Below are positions 17,792 to 26,487 of a stretch of DNA of 47,495 bases, piece by piece. A program made the translations under genes and the position numbers. The stretch is from contig CATLEM010000004.1 of assembly GCA_949916155.1 (NCBI GenBank), positions 1 to 47,495 on the forward strand. Direction: 5' to 3'. The stretch comes from an uncultured Dorea sp. (GTDB taxonomy: Bacteria; Bacillota; Clostridia; Lachnospirales; Lachnospiraceae). Each line of letters opens with the position of its first letter. Position 1 is the first letter of the stretch. A model generated the notes under the pieces. That model was not told the DNA's origin. It saw nothing but the letters and a program-made list of their open reading frames with translations, and did no database searches.

Positions 17792-19867
17792 ATGAAATCA
17801 GTAGCGGAACTATTGAATTATAAACAAAAGAATAAGGATATGGATGAGTTCATCAAAGTGCCGGTGTCTGAGAAGCTGGCATACTGCTTCGGCGATCCGG
17901 CACTGACGCTGATGTATACGATGACGACGACGCTGCTCATCTATTTTTATACCAACGTAGTAGGGATATCGGCGGGTTCTGTGGGAATGATCATGCTGGT
18001 TTCCCGGGTGTTTGACGGTTTTTCGGATGTGCTGATGGGGACGATCATCGACCGCACCCATTCCAAATACGGAAAATCCAGGATATGGATCCTGCGGCTT
18101 GCGGTGCCGTATGCGTTGGCAGCTATCGTTCTTTTTACCATGCCTGGCCTGGGGCCAGCGGGCAAGGTGATCTACGCGTTCGTGACCTACAATATCATGA
18201 ATACTGTTGTGTACACGGCCATCAGCCAGCCTTTCCACGCTTTGGGTTCTCTGATGAGCCGGGACCGGAGGGAGAGGGATGTGATCTGCAATATCCGCAT
18301 GGTCCTGTCCATCACGGCGAGTATGGTGATTACTGCGTTTACCCTGCCCCTGATCAATAAAGTGGCAGCCATGACCGGCAATGAGCAGGCGGCGTGGATC
18401 ATCGTTACGACGGTGTACGCGGTTGTCTCCGTGTTCGTACTCCTGAACACTTACGCCACCTGTACGGAGCGTGTGCAGACGGCGCAAAAGAGCAAGGAAA
18501 ACATCCCGTTCTGGACGGCGCTTAAGGCGACAGTCACGAATCCTTATTTCCTGATCGCCCTTGGACTGATGCTGTTCTACACCGTGTATCAGATCATCAT
18601 CGGGACGGATCTTACGTATTACTGCCAGTATGTGCTGAATGATGTAGATCTGGTCATGCCGCTGTCCGCGTCGGAGAAGATCGCGACGATCATCGGGATC
18701 GCGCTTCTCCCAAAACTTCTTCCCCGGTTTGGGAAGCGCAGCCTTATCTGTACAGGCTGCCTTCTCGGTCTTGTCGGACAGTTATTGTTCCTGATGAATA
18801 TCACCAGTGTTCCCCTTGGCGTGCTCACCTGTATCATGAGGGGCTTTGGGATCGCACCGTTCTATGGCGTGCAGTATTCGCTCCCCAGCGACGCAATCGA
18901 GTACGGGCAGTGGAAGACAGGGCTTCGTATCGAGGGGCTGATGTTCTCTTCCATGAGCATGGGGCAGAAAGCCGGTTCCGGATTTACCTCGGCGATCATG
19001 GGAGCAGTCCTTTCCTGGGCAGCATTTGACGGGTTAAAGGCGACAGCGGCAGAACAGACGAAAGAGGCGATCGCGGTGATCAAGGTATTCTACCTGTATG
19101 TGCCGATCGCTATCTGGCTTATCATGTTCCTTATTGCCCTGTGCTATAAGCTGGACAAAAAATATGACCGGATGATGAAGGAGCTGATCGCCCGGGAGAG
19201 CGGAGCAGGAGACGGTTTTTCCCAGGAGGAGCAGGCAGGCGCGGATGAGCACAACGGGCAGATAAATATCGCGATCGGACGCCTTTACGGAGCGAGCGGA
19301 AGAAAGATTGCCGAGATGCTGGCAAAGAGGCTGGGATGCCGCGTATACGACCGCCAGATCATCTGTATGTTAGGCGAAAAGTTTGGCATGGAATCAACAG
19401 AGATCAGTAACCTGCAGAAATATCTGGATTCCTACAATGAAAATGAGAGGCTGACCTTCTCTCCCTACGCCGTGCCGGGCGCAGGAGTTGCTGAGGATAT
19501 CGTGGACAGCAGGGTGTTCGAGGAGCAGAGCAAGCTGATCTTAAGCCTTGCGAAGAAAGGAAGCGGGATCTTTCTCGGGCGGTGCGCGAACTATATTCTG
19601 GCAGAGCTGCCTCACACCTACTCATTCTTTATCTATGCGGATGATGAATACAGAAAAAGAGAGGGGCAGGAGTATTACCAGGGACAGACACTCACTGAAC
19701 TTAAGGAACGTGACGAGAAGCGGAATGAATATTATCTGCGGTTCACGGGAGCAAAACGGGATGACCCGAAGTGCTACGATATGGTGATCAACGTAGGAAA
19801 GACAGGCATTGAGGGCGCTGTGGAGATGATCCTTGATTATGTGGAGAAGAAAGAAAAGGATAAGTAA
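17792..19867 (+). CDS. GPH-family sugar:cation symporter fused to a C-terminal cytidylate-kinase-like P-loop domain
   Basis: N-terminal half: YCFGDPALTLMYTMTTTLLIYFYTNVVGIS, GFSDVLMGTIIDRTHSKYGKSRIWI (GPH). C-terminal from about residue 485: INIAIGRLYGASGRKIAEMLAKRLGCRVYDRQII...GSGIFLGRCANYIL (cytidylate-kinase-like). One uninterrupted frame; ATG 17792 has an AGGAG RBS. Confidence 0.88.
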   Translation: MKSVAELLNYKQKNKDMDEFIKVPVSEKLAYCFGDPALTLMYTMTTTLLIYFYTNVVGISAGSVGMIMLVSRVFDGFSDVLMGTIIDRTHSKYGKSRIWILRLAVPYALAAIVLFTMPGLGPAGKVIYAFVTYNIMNTVVYTAISQPFHALGSLMSRDRRERDVICNIRMVLSITASMVITAFTLPLINKVAAMTGNEQAAWIIVTTVYAVVSVFVLLNTYATCTERVQTAQKSKENIPFWTALKATVTNPYFLIALGLMLFYTVYQIIIGTDLTYYCQYVLNDVDLVMPLSASEKIATIIGIALLPKLLPRFGKRSLICTGCLLGLVGQLLFLMNITSVPLGVLTCIMRGFGIAPFYGVQYSLPSDAIEYGQWKTGLRIEGLMFSSMSMGQKAGSGFTSAIMGAVLSWAAFDGLKATAAEQTKEAIAVIKVFYLYVPIAIWLIMFLIALCYKLDKKYDRMMKELIARESGAGDGFSQEEQAGADEHNGQINIAIGRLYGASGRKIAEMLAKRLGCRVYDRQIICMLGEKFGMESTEISNLQKYLDSYNENERLTFSPYAVPGAGVAEDIVDSRVFEEQSKLILSLAKKGSGIFLGRCANYILAELPHTYSFFIYADDEYRKREGQEYYQGQTLTELKERDEKRNEYYLRFTGAKRDDPKCYDMVINVGKTGIEGAVEMILDYVEKKEKDK

Positions 19868-20019
19868 TCCTAGAATTTATAAGTTTTTACAGCACTGCCA
19901 TCAGGAAATGATTGAAGATTCAGAGGGTGTTGGGTATAATATAGATATAAAATTGTGAAAGCACGCAGATTGTTAAATTGATACGGTTATATATTCTAAG
20001 GGAAATGGAGGTGTAATAT

Positions 20020-20304
20020 ATGACTTTGCGGCAGGAAGCATATGCTATGATAGACTCTTTACCGGATGATGACAGTGTTAAATTCTTTATAGATATGATC
20101 AGACGATTTAATGCGGTAGCAAAAAAAACAGAGAAAATGTCCGGGACACAAAATTCGTTTTCAGAAAAAAGACAGGTATTTTTGCACATGGAGGAACTGA
20201 AAAGCAGATATCCATTCCCTAAAGATTATGACTATGAACAAGTCAGAAGGGAAGCTAAAACAGGGTTTTACAGTCCGGATGAGTTTGTTGCATTATTAAA
20301 GTAA
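20020..20304 (+). CDS. Small hypothetical protein, orphan antitoxin-like
   Basis: MTLRQEAYAMIDSLPDDDSVKFFIDMI...KRQVFLHMEELKSRYPFPKDYDYEQVRREA resembles antitoxins normally preceding PIN toxins; GGAGG RBS; no toxin ORF follows. Confidence 0.5.
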   Translation: MTLRQEAYAMIDSLPDDDSVKFFIDMIRRFNAVAKKTEKMSGTQNSFSEKRQVFLHMEELKSRYPFPKDYDYEQVRREAKTGFYSPDEFVALLK

Positions 20305-20306
20305 GA

Positions 20307-20354
20307 GTTATCGAGGATATTGTGGAGATGATTCATGATTATGTGGAAAAATGA
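20307..20354 (+). pseudogene. Remnant of a cytidylate-kinase-like C-terminal coding sequence
   Basis: VIEDIVEMIHDYVEK* matches GIEGAVEMILDYVEK of the fusion; 27/30 nt identity between 20321-20350 and 19819-19848. Confidence 0.55.
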
Positions 20355-20405
20355 GTAATAAAGAATAAGTGTACGACGGATATAGTGATAATGCTGACAC
20401 CATAT

Positions 20406-20450
20406 TTTAGGGAATATTTTGAAATAATATATATCAAAATATTCCCTAAA
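20406..20450. repeat. Perfect 17-bp inverted repeat
   Basis: TTTAGGGAATATTTTGA - 11 nt - TCAAAATATTCCCTAAA. Confidence 0.85.
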
Positions 20451-20474
20451 TGTTATTGAAAACGGAGGAACACA

Positions 20475-21182
20475 ATGCTGATTCAGATAGTAGAGGACGA
20501 CAGGGCGTTAAGCAGCGGGATCATCCTGGCGCTTGGGGAACCGGATCTGGAATTTATACAGAACGCGACGGTGAGATCCGCGAAGGATTCTTTTGAAAGG
20601 CGCTGCCCGGAACTGATCGTACTGGATGTGAACCTGCCTGACGGGAGCGGTTACGATTACCTTAAATGGGTGAGGGAGCGCTCCCGTCTTCCAGTGCTCA
20701 TGCTCACGGCAAATGACATGGAGATGGACGAGGTGATGGGGCTTACGCTGGGAGCGGACGATTATATGGCGAAGCCGTTCAGCCTGGCGATACTCCGGGC
20801 CAGGATTCATGCGCTGATGCGGCGGGCCGGAGACCAGGGCGCAGGCGCCTGCATCTACGAAGAGGACGGATTCAGCTTTGATTTCGGCGGACTTATCTTT
20901 ACCCGGGAGGGGAAGGAACTTTCACTGAGCGTCAACGAGCAGAGGCTTTTGCGGCTGTTTGTGGAAAACAGGGGGAGAGTGCTGACGAGAAATGTCCTGA
21001 TCGACCGGCTGTGGAGTGACGGCGGGGAATATGTGGATGAGAATGCCCTTTCCGTCACGGTAAACCGCTTAAGGAGCAAGCTGGAGGATAAAAAGGGCGG
21101 CATTTCCTACATCCAGACGATATATCGGCAGGGTTATATGTGGAAAAAGGAGGACAGCGCATGTTCGGACGAAAGACCTTAG
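20475..21182 (+). CDS. OmpR-family response regulator
   Basis: Receiver domain (VEDDRALSSG, LDVNLPDGSGYDYL, GADDYMAKPF) plus winged-helix C-terminus. Confidence 0.92.
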   Translation: MLIQIVEDDRALSSGIILALGEPDLEFIQNATVRSAKDSFERRCPELIVLDVNLPDGSGYDYLKWVRERSRLPVLMLTANDMEMDEVMGLTLGADDYMAKPFSLAILRARIHALMRRAGDQGAGACIYEEDGFSFDFGGLIFTREGKELSLSVNEQRLLRLFVENRGRVLTRNVLIDRLWSDGGEYVDENALSVTVNRLRSKLEDKKGGISYIQTIYRQGYMWKKEDSACSDERP

Positions 21183-22150
21183 ACCGGTTGGACCGGATGC
21201 TGGACGAGGCAATAGCGGGGACATTTGAAGAGGAGAATTATGATGAGTCCAAGCTGTCCAAAGTGGAGAGCAAGTGGAAGCATTTCCTGCGCACATCTGC
21301 CCTTTCCCGGGAAAATGTGGAAAAGGAAAAGGACCGTGTCAAGGAGCTGGTATCCGACATCTCCCACCAGACGAAGACTCCCATGGCGAATATCCGGCTG
21401 TATACGGAGCTTTTGAAAGAAAGGCTGGAGGCAGAAGATGCGGGGCGGACTGAGAGCGCGGCATCGGCTGGAGATGCTGCAGGGCAGACTGAGAGCACGG
21501 CATCGGCTGGAGATGCGGCGGGGCGGACTGAGAGCGCAATTTTGGCGGGAGATTCTGATGTGCGGCAAGCGGAAGTCAGGCAGGAAAACCTCCGGCTCTT
21601 GGGAGAGATTGACCGTCAGGTGGAAAAGCTGGGATTTTTGATTCAGTCTTTAACGAAGATGTCCAGGTTGGAGAGTAATATCGTGGAGGTAAAGCCGAAG
21701 CAGCTGCCTCTCTTCCAGCTTTTGGACGCGGTGATCCAGGATATCATTCCCAGAGCGGAGAAAAAGGGGCTGGAAGTGGTGAATATCTATAGCGGTTCCG
21801 GGACAGCCTATTACGATATGAAGTGGACGAAAGAAGCGCTGGGGAATATTGTGGATAATGCGGTGAAATATTCGCCCCCCGGCGGCAGTATCATTATATC
21901 CGTATCGGAATATGAGCTGTACGCGGCCGTTTCAGTGAAAGATTTCGGCGCGGGGATCCGGGAGGAGGATACGGCAAAGATCTTCGGGAGATTCTACCGT
22001 GCGGAGGATGTGCACGATGAGGACGGCGTTGGGATCGGGCTGTACCTTGCCAGAGAGATCGTAAGAAGAGAGAACGGGTATATAAAAGTAAAGTCGAAAC
22101 CCGGGCAGGGTGCGGAGTTTATGCTGTATCTGCAGAGAAGGGGGATATGA
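21161..22150 (+). CDS. Soluble sensor histidine kinase
   Basis: DISHQTKTPMANIRLYTELL (H-box), NIVDNAVKYSPPGG (N-box), GVGIGLYLAREIV (G-box); no obvious TM segment. Confidence 0.9.
   Translation: MFGRKTLDRLDRMLDEAIAGTFEEENYDESKLSKVESKWKHFLRTSALSRENVEKEKDRVKELVSDISHQTKTPMANIRLYTELLKERLEAEDAGRTESAASAGDAAGQTESTASAGDAAGRTESAILAGDSDVRQAEVRQENLRLLGEIDRQVEKLGFLIQSLTKMSRLESNIVEVKPKQLPLFQLLDAVIQDIIPRAEKKGLEVVNIYSGSGTAYYDMKWTKEALGNIVDNAVKYSPPGGSIIISVSEYELYAAVSVKDFGAGIREEDTAKIFGRFYRAEDVHDEDGVGIGLYLAREIVRRENGYIKVKSKPGQGAEFMLYLQRRGI
21437..21550 (+). repeat. Three tandem in-frame 36/39-bp repeats inside the histidine kinase
   Basis: D-A-GRTESAASAG / DAAGQTESTASAG / DAAGRTESAILAG. Confidence 0.85.
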
Positions 22151-22311
22151 TCGCTGCGTCTTGGCATACATGAATGAAGTTTAAAATTTTGGTGATACGT
22201 ATTATATGTATGGGTATAATTTTTACATGATAAAGATTTAGCGTATTGTTATTAGATAATTGATTTTGTGCGTATTTTATGGTAACATAATACCGCAAGG
22301 GGGAAAATGGT

Positions 22312-22500
22312 ATGCCAATGAAACCCAGAGAGATGGAAAAATTGATCCTTGCCGACGGCTGGAGATTCAAAGAACATCATGGTTCACACAGGCAGTATAC
22401 ACATCCGGAAAAACCGGGCAGAGTTACGATACCTTTCCACAAAGGCAAGGATTTGAATAAAAGAACTGAAAATTCTATCAGGCGGCAGGCAGGGCTTTGA
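22312..22500 (+). CDS. hicA: HicA-type mRNA interferase toxin
   Basis: KLILADGWRFKEHHGSHRQYTHPEKPGRVTIPFHKGKDLNKRTENSIRRQAGL with GSH catalytic motif. Confidence 0.9.
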   Translation: MPMKPREMEKLILADGWRFKEHHGSHRQYTHPEKPGRVTIPFHKGKDLNKRTENSIRRQAGL

Positions 22501-22543
22501 ATGTCTTAATTCCTGCGCTTAACAATTATAGGGGGTGTAAGCT

Positions 22544-22972
22544 ATGTTATCAATATATCCGGCTTGTTTTTTCAAAGAGGAGGATGGTTACTCCGTTATT
22601 TTCCCTGATCTGAACTGGCTGGCGACGCAGGGGGACACTCTTGAGGAGGCGATGGAGATGGCAGTCGACTGTCTTGCAGGTTACCTCTATGCCTGTCAGA
22701 TGGATGGAGATACTGTTCCGAAGCCGTCCGGAATGTCCGCGATCGATCCGGTGGAAGTTTCAAAGCAGATTGCGACGGATGAAGCAGTTGGAGAAGCGTT
22801 TGTCAATATGGTTTCTGTTGATGTGGCTGCTTACGCGAAGCAGCATTTTGAGAAGTCAGTCAGAAAAACTCTTACGATTCCGGCATGGCTCAATGCCGCG
22901 GCGCTGGAGATGGATATTAATTTTTCACAGGTCTTGCAGGAAGCTTTGCTTGCGAAAGTGCAGGCGCGCTGA
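22544..22972 (+). CDS. hicB: HicB-family antitoxin
   Basis: YPACFFKEEDGYSVIFPDLNWLATQGDTLEEAMEMAVDCLAGYL; C-terminal DNA-binding-like region. Confidence 0.9.
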   Translation: MLSIYPACFFKEEDGYSVIFPDLNWLATQGDTLEEAMEMAVDCLAGYLYACQMDGDTVPKPSGMSAIDPVEVSKQIATDEAVGEAFVNMVSVDVAAYAKQHFEKSVRKTLTIPAWLNAAALEMDINFSQVLQEALLAKVQAR

Positions 22973-23041
22973 TTTAACATTAGATTCTTTCACATCTGTT
23001 AGATTCTCGAAAGCTTATGGTAAGAACAGGGTGATACAATG

Positions 23042-23071
23042 GGGACAGTAAAGATTGCTGTCCTTTTTTTT
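23042..23071 (+). terminator. Terminator-like hairpin directly before the ABC ATPase gene
   Basis: GGACAG-taaagattg-CTGTCC followed by 8 T. Confidence 0.65.
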
Positions 23072-23095
23072 ATATGGCGGCGGAAGGGAGTTTTC

Positions 23096-23872
23096 ATGAA
23101 GGTATTAAGAACAGTTGACTTAAGAAAATATTACGGCAGCGGCGAGAACCAGGTAAAGGCGCTGGACGGAGTGAATCTGGAGATCGAGCGGGGAGAATTT
23201 GCCGCCATCGTGGGAACCAGCGGCAGCGGAAAATCGACGCTCCTCCATATGTTAGGCGGGCTTGACCGTCCGACGTCGGGGAAGGTATATGTGGATGACA
23301 AGAACATCCTGAAGCTCAAAAATGACGCATTGTGCATTTTCCGCAGGAGGAAGATCGGCTTCGTGTTCCAGAGCTACAATCTGGTTCCGGTGCTGAACGC
23401 CTATGAAAATATCGTGCTTCCGATAGAGCTTGACGGGAATACGGTGGATAAGGCATATGTGGAAAGGGTCGTGGATGTGCTGGGGCTTAAGGATAAGCTT
23501 CTTAACCTGCCGAGCCAGCTGTCCGGCGGGCAGCAGCAGAGGGTGGCGATCGCCAGGGCGCTTGCCGCCAAGCCGGCAATCCTTCTGGCAGACGAGCCTA
23601 CGGGGAACTTGGATTCCAGGACGAGCCAGGATGTGCTTGGGCTTCTTAAAGTGACCGGGGAGAAATTCGGCCAGACGATCATCATGATCACCCACAATGA
23701 GGAGATCGCCCAGTTGGCGGACCGGATCATCCGGATCGAGGACGGCAGGATATTCGAGGACGGCGTAAGAGGAGAGATCAGGCATGTCCCAGGAGACAGC
23801 ACAAAAGAAGGATTCGGACATCTCCCGGGAGACGGCGTAAGTGGAGAAAAAGGCGGTGACAGCGATGAATAG
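23096..23872 (+). CDS. ABC transporter ATP-binding protein (MacB/Bce-like)
   Basis: Walker A GTSGSGKST, signature LSGGQQQRVAIARAL, Walker B ILLADEPTGNLD; ATG 23096. Confidence 0.93.
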   Translation: MKVLRTVDLRKYYGSGENQVKALDGVNLEIERGEFAAIVGTSGSGKSTLLHMLGGLDRPTSGKVYVDDKNILKLKNDALCIFRRRKIGFVFQSYNLVPVLNAYENIVLPIELDGNTVDKAYVERVVDVLGLKDKLLNLPSQLSGGQQQRVAIARALAAKPAILLADEPTGNLDSRTSQDVLGLLKVTGEKFGQTIIMITHNEEIAQLADRIIRIEDGRIFEDGVRGEIRHVPGDSTKEGFGHLPGDGVSGEKGGDSDE

Positions 23873-26471
23873 GATCAAAAACCAGGGTGTGATCAACCGG
23901 ATCGCCGACCGGACGAGAAAGGCGGGAAAGAGCCGGAACATCATCGCGGTTCTTGCTATTGCCTTAACAACTGTCCTTTTTACGACACTATTTACCGTGG
24001 GCGGCAGTATCGTGGCAAAGCAGCAGGAATCGACGATGCGTCAGGTGGGCGGCAGCGCCCATGCAGGCTTTAAATACCTGACTCGGAAGGAGTACGACAT
24101 CGTAAAGAAGGATAAGGAGCTAAAAGAAGTCTCCTGCCGTATCGTAGTCGCGGAGGCGGTGAATAAAGAGCTTCTTAAACTCCGGACAGAGGTAAGCTTT
24201 TATGAGAATCTAGATGCGAAGTTCTCCTTCTGCTACCCGGAGGCCGGGCATATGCCGAAGAAGGAGGACGAGATTGTCACCAGTGACCTTGTGCTTCATA
24301 AGCTTGGCGTGCCCTGCAGGCTTGGGGAGAAGGTGACATTAGAGCTTAAGATCAATGAAAGAGAGCCGGTAAAGAAGACATTTACCCTGTGCGGATATTT
24401 TAAAGGAGATACTATATCGCAGTCTCAGTTAGCGGCGGTGTCTGAGGCATTTGCCCGAAAAGTTGCTCCGACGCCGGAGACTTCTGCCATGGAGACGGGC
24501 ATAGACGCTTCGGATTACGCCGGGAGGATCATGGCGGATTTTAACTTTAAGAACAGCTTCAACTTAGAAAAACAGGCGCAGGAGCTTGCAGCGCGCTGCG
24601 GATTTCCCGAGGGAGTGGATACGGGGCTTAACTGGGCGTATATGGGCGGAGATATAGATATCACGACGACGGTGCTGATCGCGGTGATCCTGTTTGTGAT
24701 CGCCCTGTCGGGATACCTGATCATCTATAATATCTTTTATATCAATGTATACCGGGATATCCGGTACTACGGGCTTCTTAAGACGATCGGGACGACAGGG
24801 AAGCAGCTTCGCAAAGTGGTGTACCGGCAAGGCTTCATGCTGTCTGTGTACGGAATTCCCGTGGGGCTTCTTGCGGGGACGGCAGTGGGAAAGCTGGTGC
24901 TTCCGGTGGTGATGGCGGAGCTATCATTTTCCCGAACGGCGGATACGGAGGTTGAGCTGAATCTGTGGGTATTTGCCGGGGCGGCGGTATTTTCCTTTGT
25001 CACGGTGTTCATCAGCTGTATCAGGCCCTGCCGGATCGCGTCGAAGGTCTCCCCCATCGAGGCGGTCAGGTATACAGAAAAGCCGGATACGGCGCAGGAG
25101 AAGAGGCATGTCCGGGGAGGGAAAAGGCTTCGGGTAAAGAAGACGAAGCGGGTAAGCCCCAGGGCGATGGCGTACCAGAATATCCGCAGGAACCGAAAGA
25201 AGATCATCATCGTGGTGGCGTCCCTCTCCTTGTCGCTGGTGCTGCTTAACAGCATCTACAGCCTGATCCGGGGCTTTGACATGGATAAATATGTGGCGAG
25301 CCTGACGGTCAGTGATTTTTCAGTGGCGGACGCGACCCTTGATAATCTGTCCGTTGATTTCAACGCTATCGTGACAGACGGCGTGACGGAAGAATTCTTA
25401 GGAGCGCTTAAGGAGCAGAAAGGCGTGGAGGAGATCGGGAACATTTATATGAAGGAAGTATGGCCGACCTTCACGGACGAGGCTTACGGGCTTATTGAGG
25501 AACGAATCATCAGGAACCCGCAGGTCAGGGAAACGTTTCAGGCGCTGATGGGATCGTATGACGATGCGCCGGATATCGAGGATTACTGCAGGGAACCCGG
25601 GATAGACGGCAAAGTATATGGTGTCGGGAAGCCCGTCATGGAACTTCTAAGAGATCCGGAAGGGGAGCTTGACTGGGAGAAATTCTCCACGGGGAAATAT
25701 GTGATCGCCACCCGGTACGGGATGAACGAGACCAGCAATATCAATTATTTCCAGCCGGGGGAAAAGGTCACGGTATCCAACGAAGCGGGGGAAACCAGGG
25801 AGTACGAGGTGCTGGCGGTGGCGGATATGCCCCGTGCCTGCGGATTCCAGCATTACGGGATGTTCAACTGCGATTACATCCTGCCGGAGGAGGAGTATCT
25901 GGACCTGATGGGTAAGCAGCAGCCGATGCGGACCATTTTCAATGTGGATAAGGAGCATGAGGAGAAGATGGAAACATGGATTGCTGATTACTGTGAAAAT
26001 ATCAATGAAGAGCTTACCTACACGTCCAAAGCCAGCATCGTAGAGCAGTTCGACGGGGAGAAAAATATGTATGCGCTGGTGGGCGGCCTGCTTTCGTTTA
26101 TCCTGGCGATGATTGGCATCCTCAACTTTATCAATACGATGGTGACTTCCGTGCTGTCTAGGAGGCAGGAATTTGCCATGATGGAGGCCGTGGGGATGAC
26201 CGGGGGGCAATTAAAGGCCATGCTGTGCGTTGAAGGCGGATACTATGCGCTTTATACGGCGGTCTGCGCGGTGATCCTAAGCGCTGTCCTAAGCGCGACG
26301 GCGGTAAGACGGCTGGGAGAAACGTTCTTTTTCTTCACCTGGAAATTAACGGTGACTCCGGTGCTTCTCTGTATCCCGGCGGTGCTTGTGGTGGTGCTCC
26401 TTGTGCCGGCGGCGTGCTGCCGGAGCATGGATAAGGTCAGCGTGGTGGAGCGGATGAGAAAAGCAGAGTGA
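23865..26471 (+). CDS. ABC transporter permease (FtsX-like)
   Basis: Large permease overlapping the ATPase stop; N-terminal and C-terminal TM bundles flanking large extracellular domain. Confidence 0.88.
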   Translation: MNRIKNQGVINRIADRTRKAGKSRNIIAVLAIALTTVLFTTLFTVGGSIVAKQQESTMRQVGGSAHAGFKYLTRKEYDIVKKDKELKEVSCRIVVAEAVNKELLKLRTEVSFYENLDAKFSFCYPEAGHMPKKEDEIVTSDLVLHKLGVPCRLGEKVTLELKINEREPVKKTFTLCGYFKGDTISQSQLAAVSEAFARKVAPTPETSAMETGIDASDYAGRIMADFNFKNSFNLEKQAQELAARCGFPEGVDTGLNWAYMGGDIDITTTVLIAVILFVIALSGYLIIYNIFYINVYRDIRYYGLLKTIGTTGKQLRKVVYRQGFMLSVYGIPVGLLAGTAVGKLVLPVVMAELSFSRTADTEVELNLWVFAGAAVFSFVTVFISCIRPCRIASKVSPIEAVRYTEKPDTAQEKRHVRGGKRLRVKKTKRVSPRAMAYQNIRRNRKKIIIVVASLSLSLVLLNSIYSLIRGFDMDKYVASLTVSDFSVADATLDNLSVDFNAIVTDGVTEEFLGALKEQKGVEEIGNIYMKEVWPTFTDEAYGLIEERIIRNPQVRETFQALMGSYDDAPDIEDYCREPGIDGKVYGVGKPVMELLRDPEGELDWEKFSTGKYVIATRYGMNETSNINYFQPGEKVTVSNEAGETREYEVLAVADMPRACGFQHYGMFNCDYILPEEEYLDLMGKQQPMRTIFNVDKEHEEKMETWIADYCENINEELTYTSKASIVEQFDGEKNMYALVGGLLSFILAMIGILNFINTMVTSVLSRRQEFAMMEAVGMTGGQLKAMLCVEGGYYALYTAVCAVILSAVLSATAVRRLGETFFFFTWKLTVTPVLLCIPAVLVVVLLVPAACCRSMDKVSVVERMRKAE

Positions 26472-26487
26472 TTTTGCAGTTCTTTAC

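Noticed and set aside
21437-21550. Tandem repeats considered as a CRISPR array
   Set aside because: Units are contiguous with no spacers and are translated in frame inside a histidine kinase.
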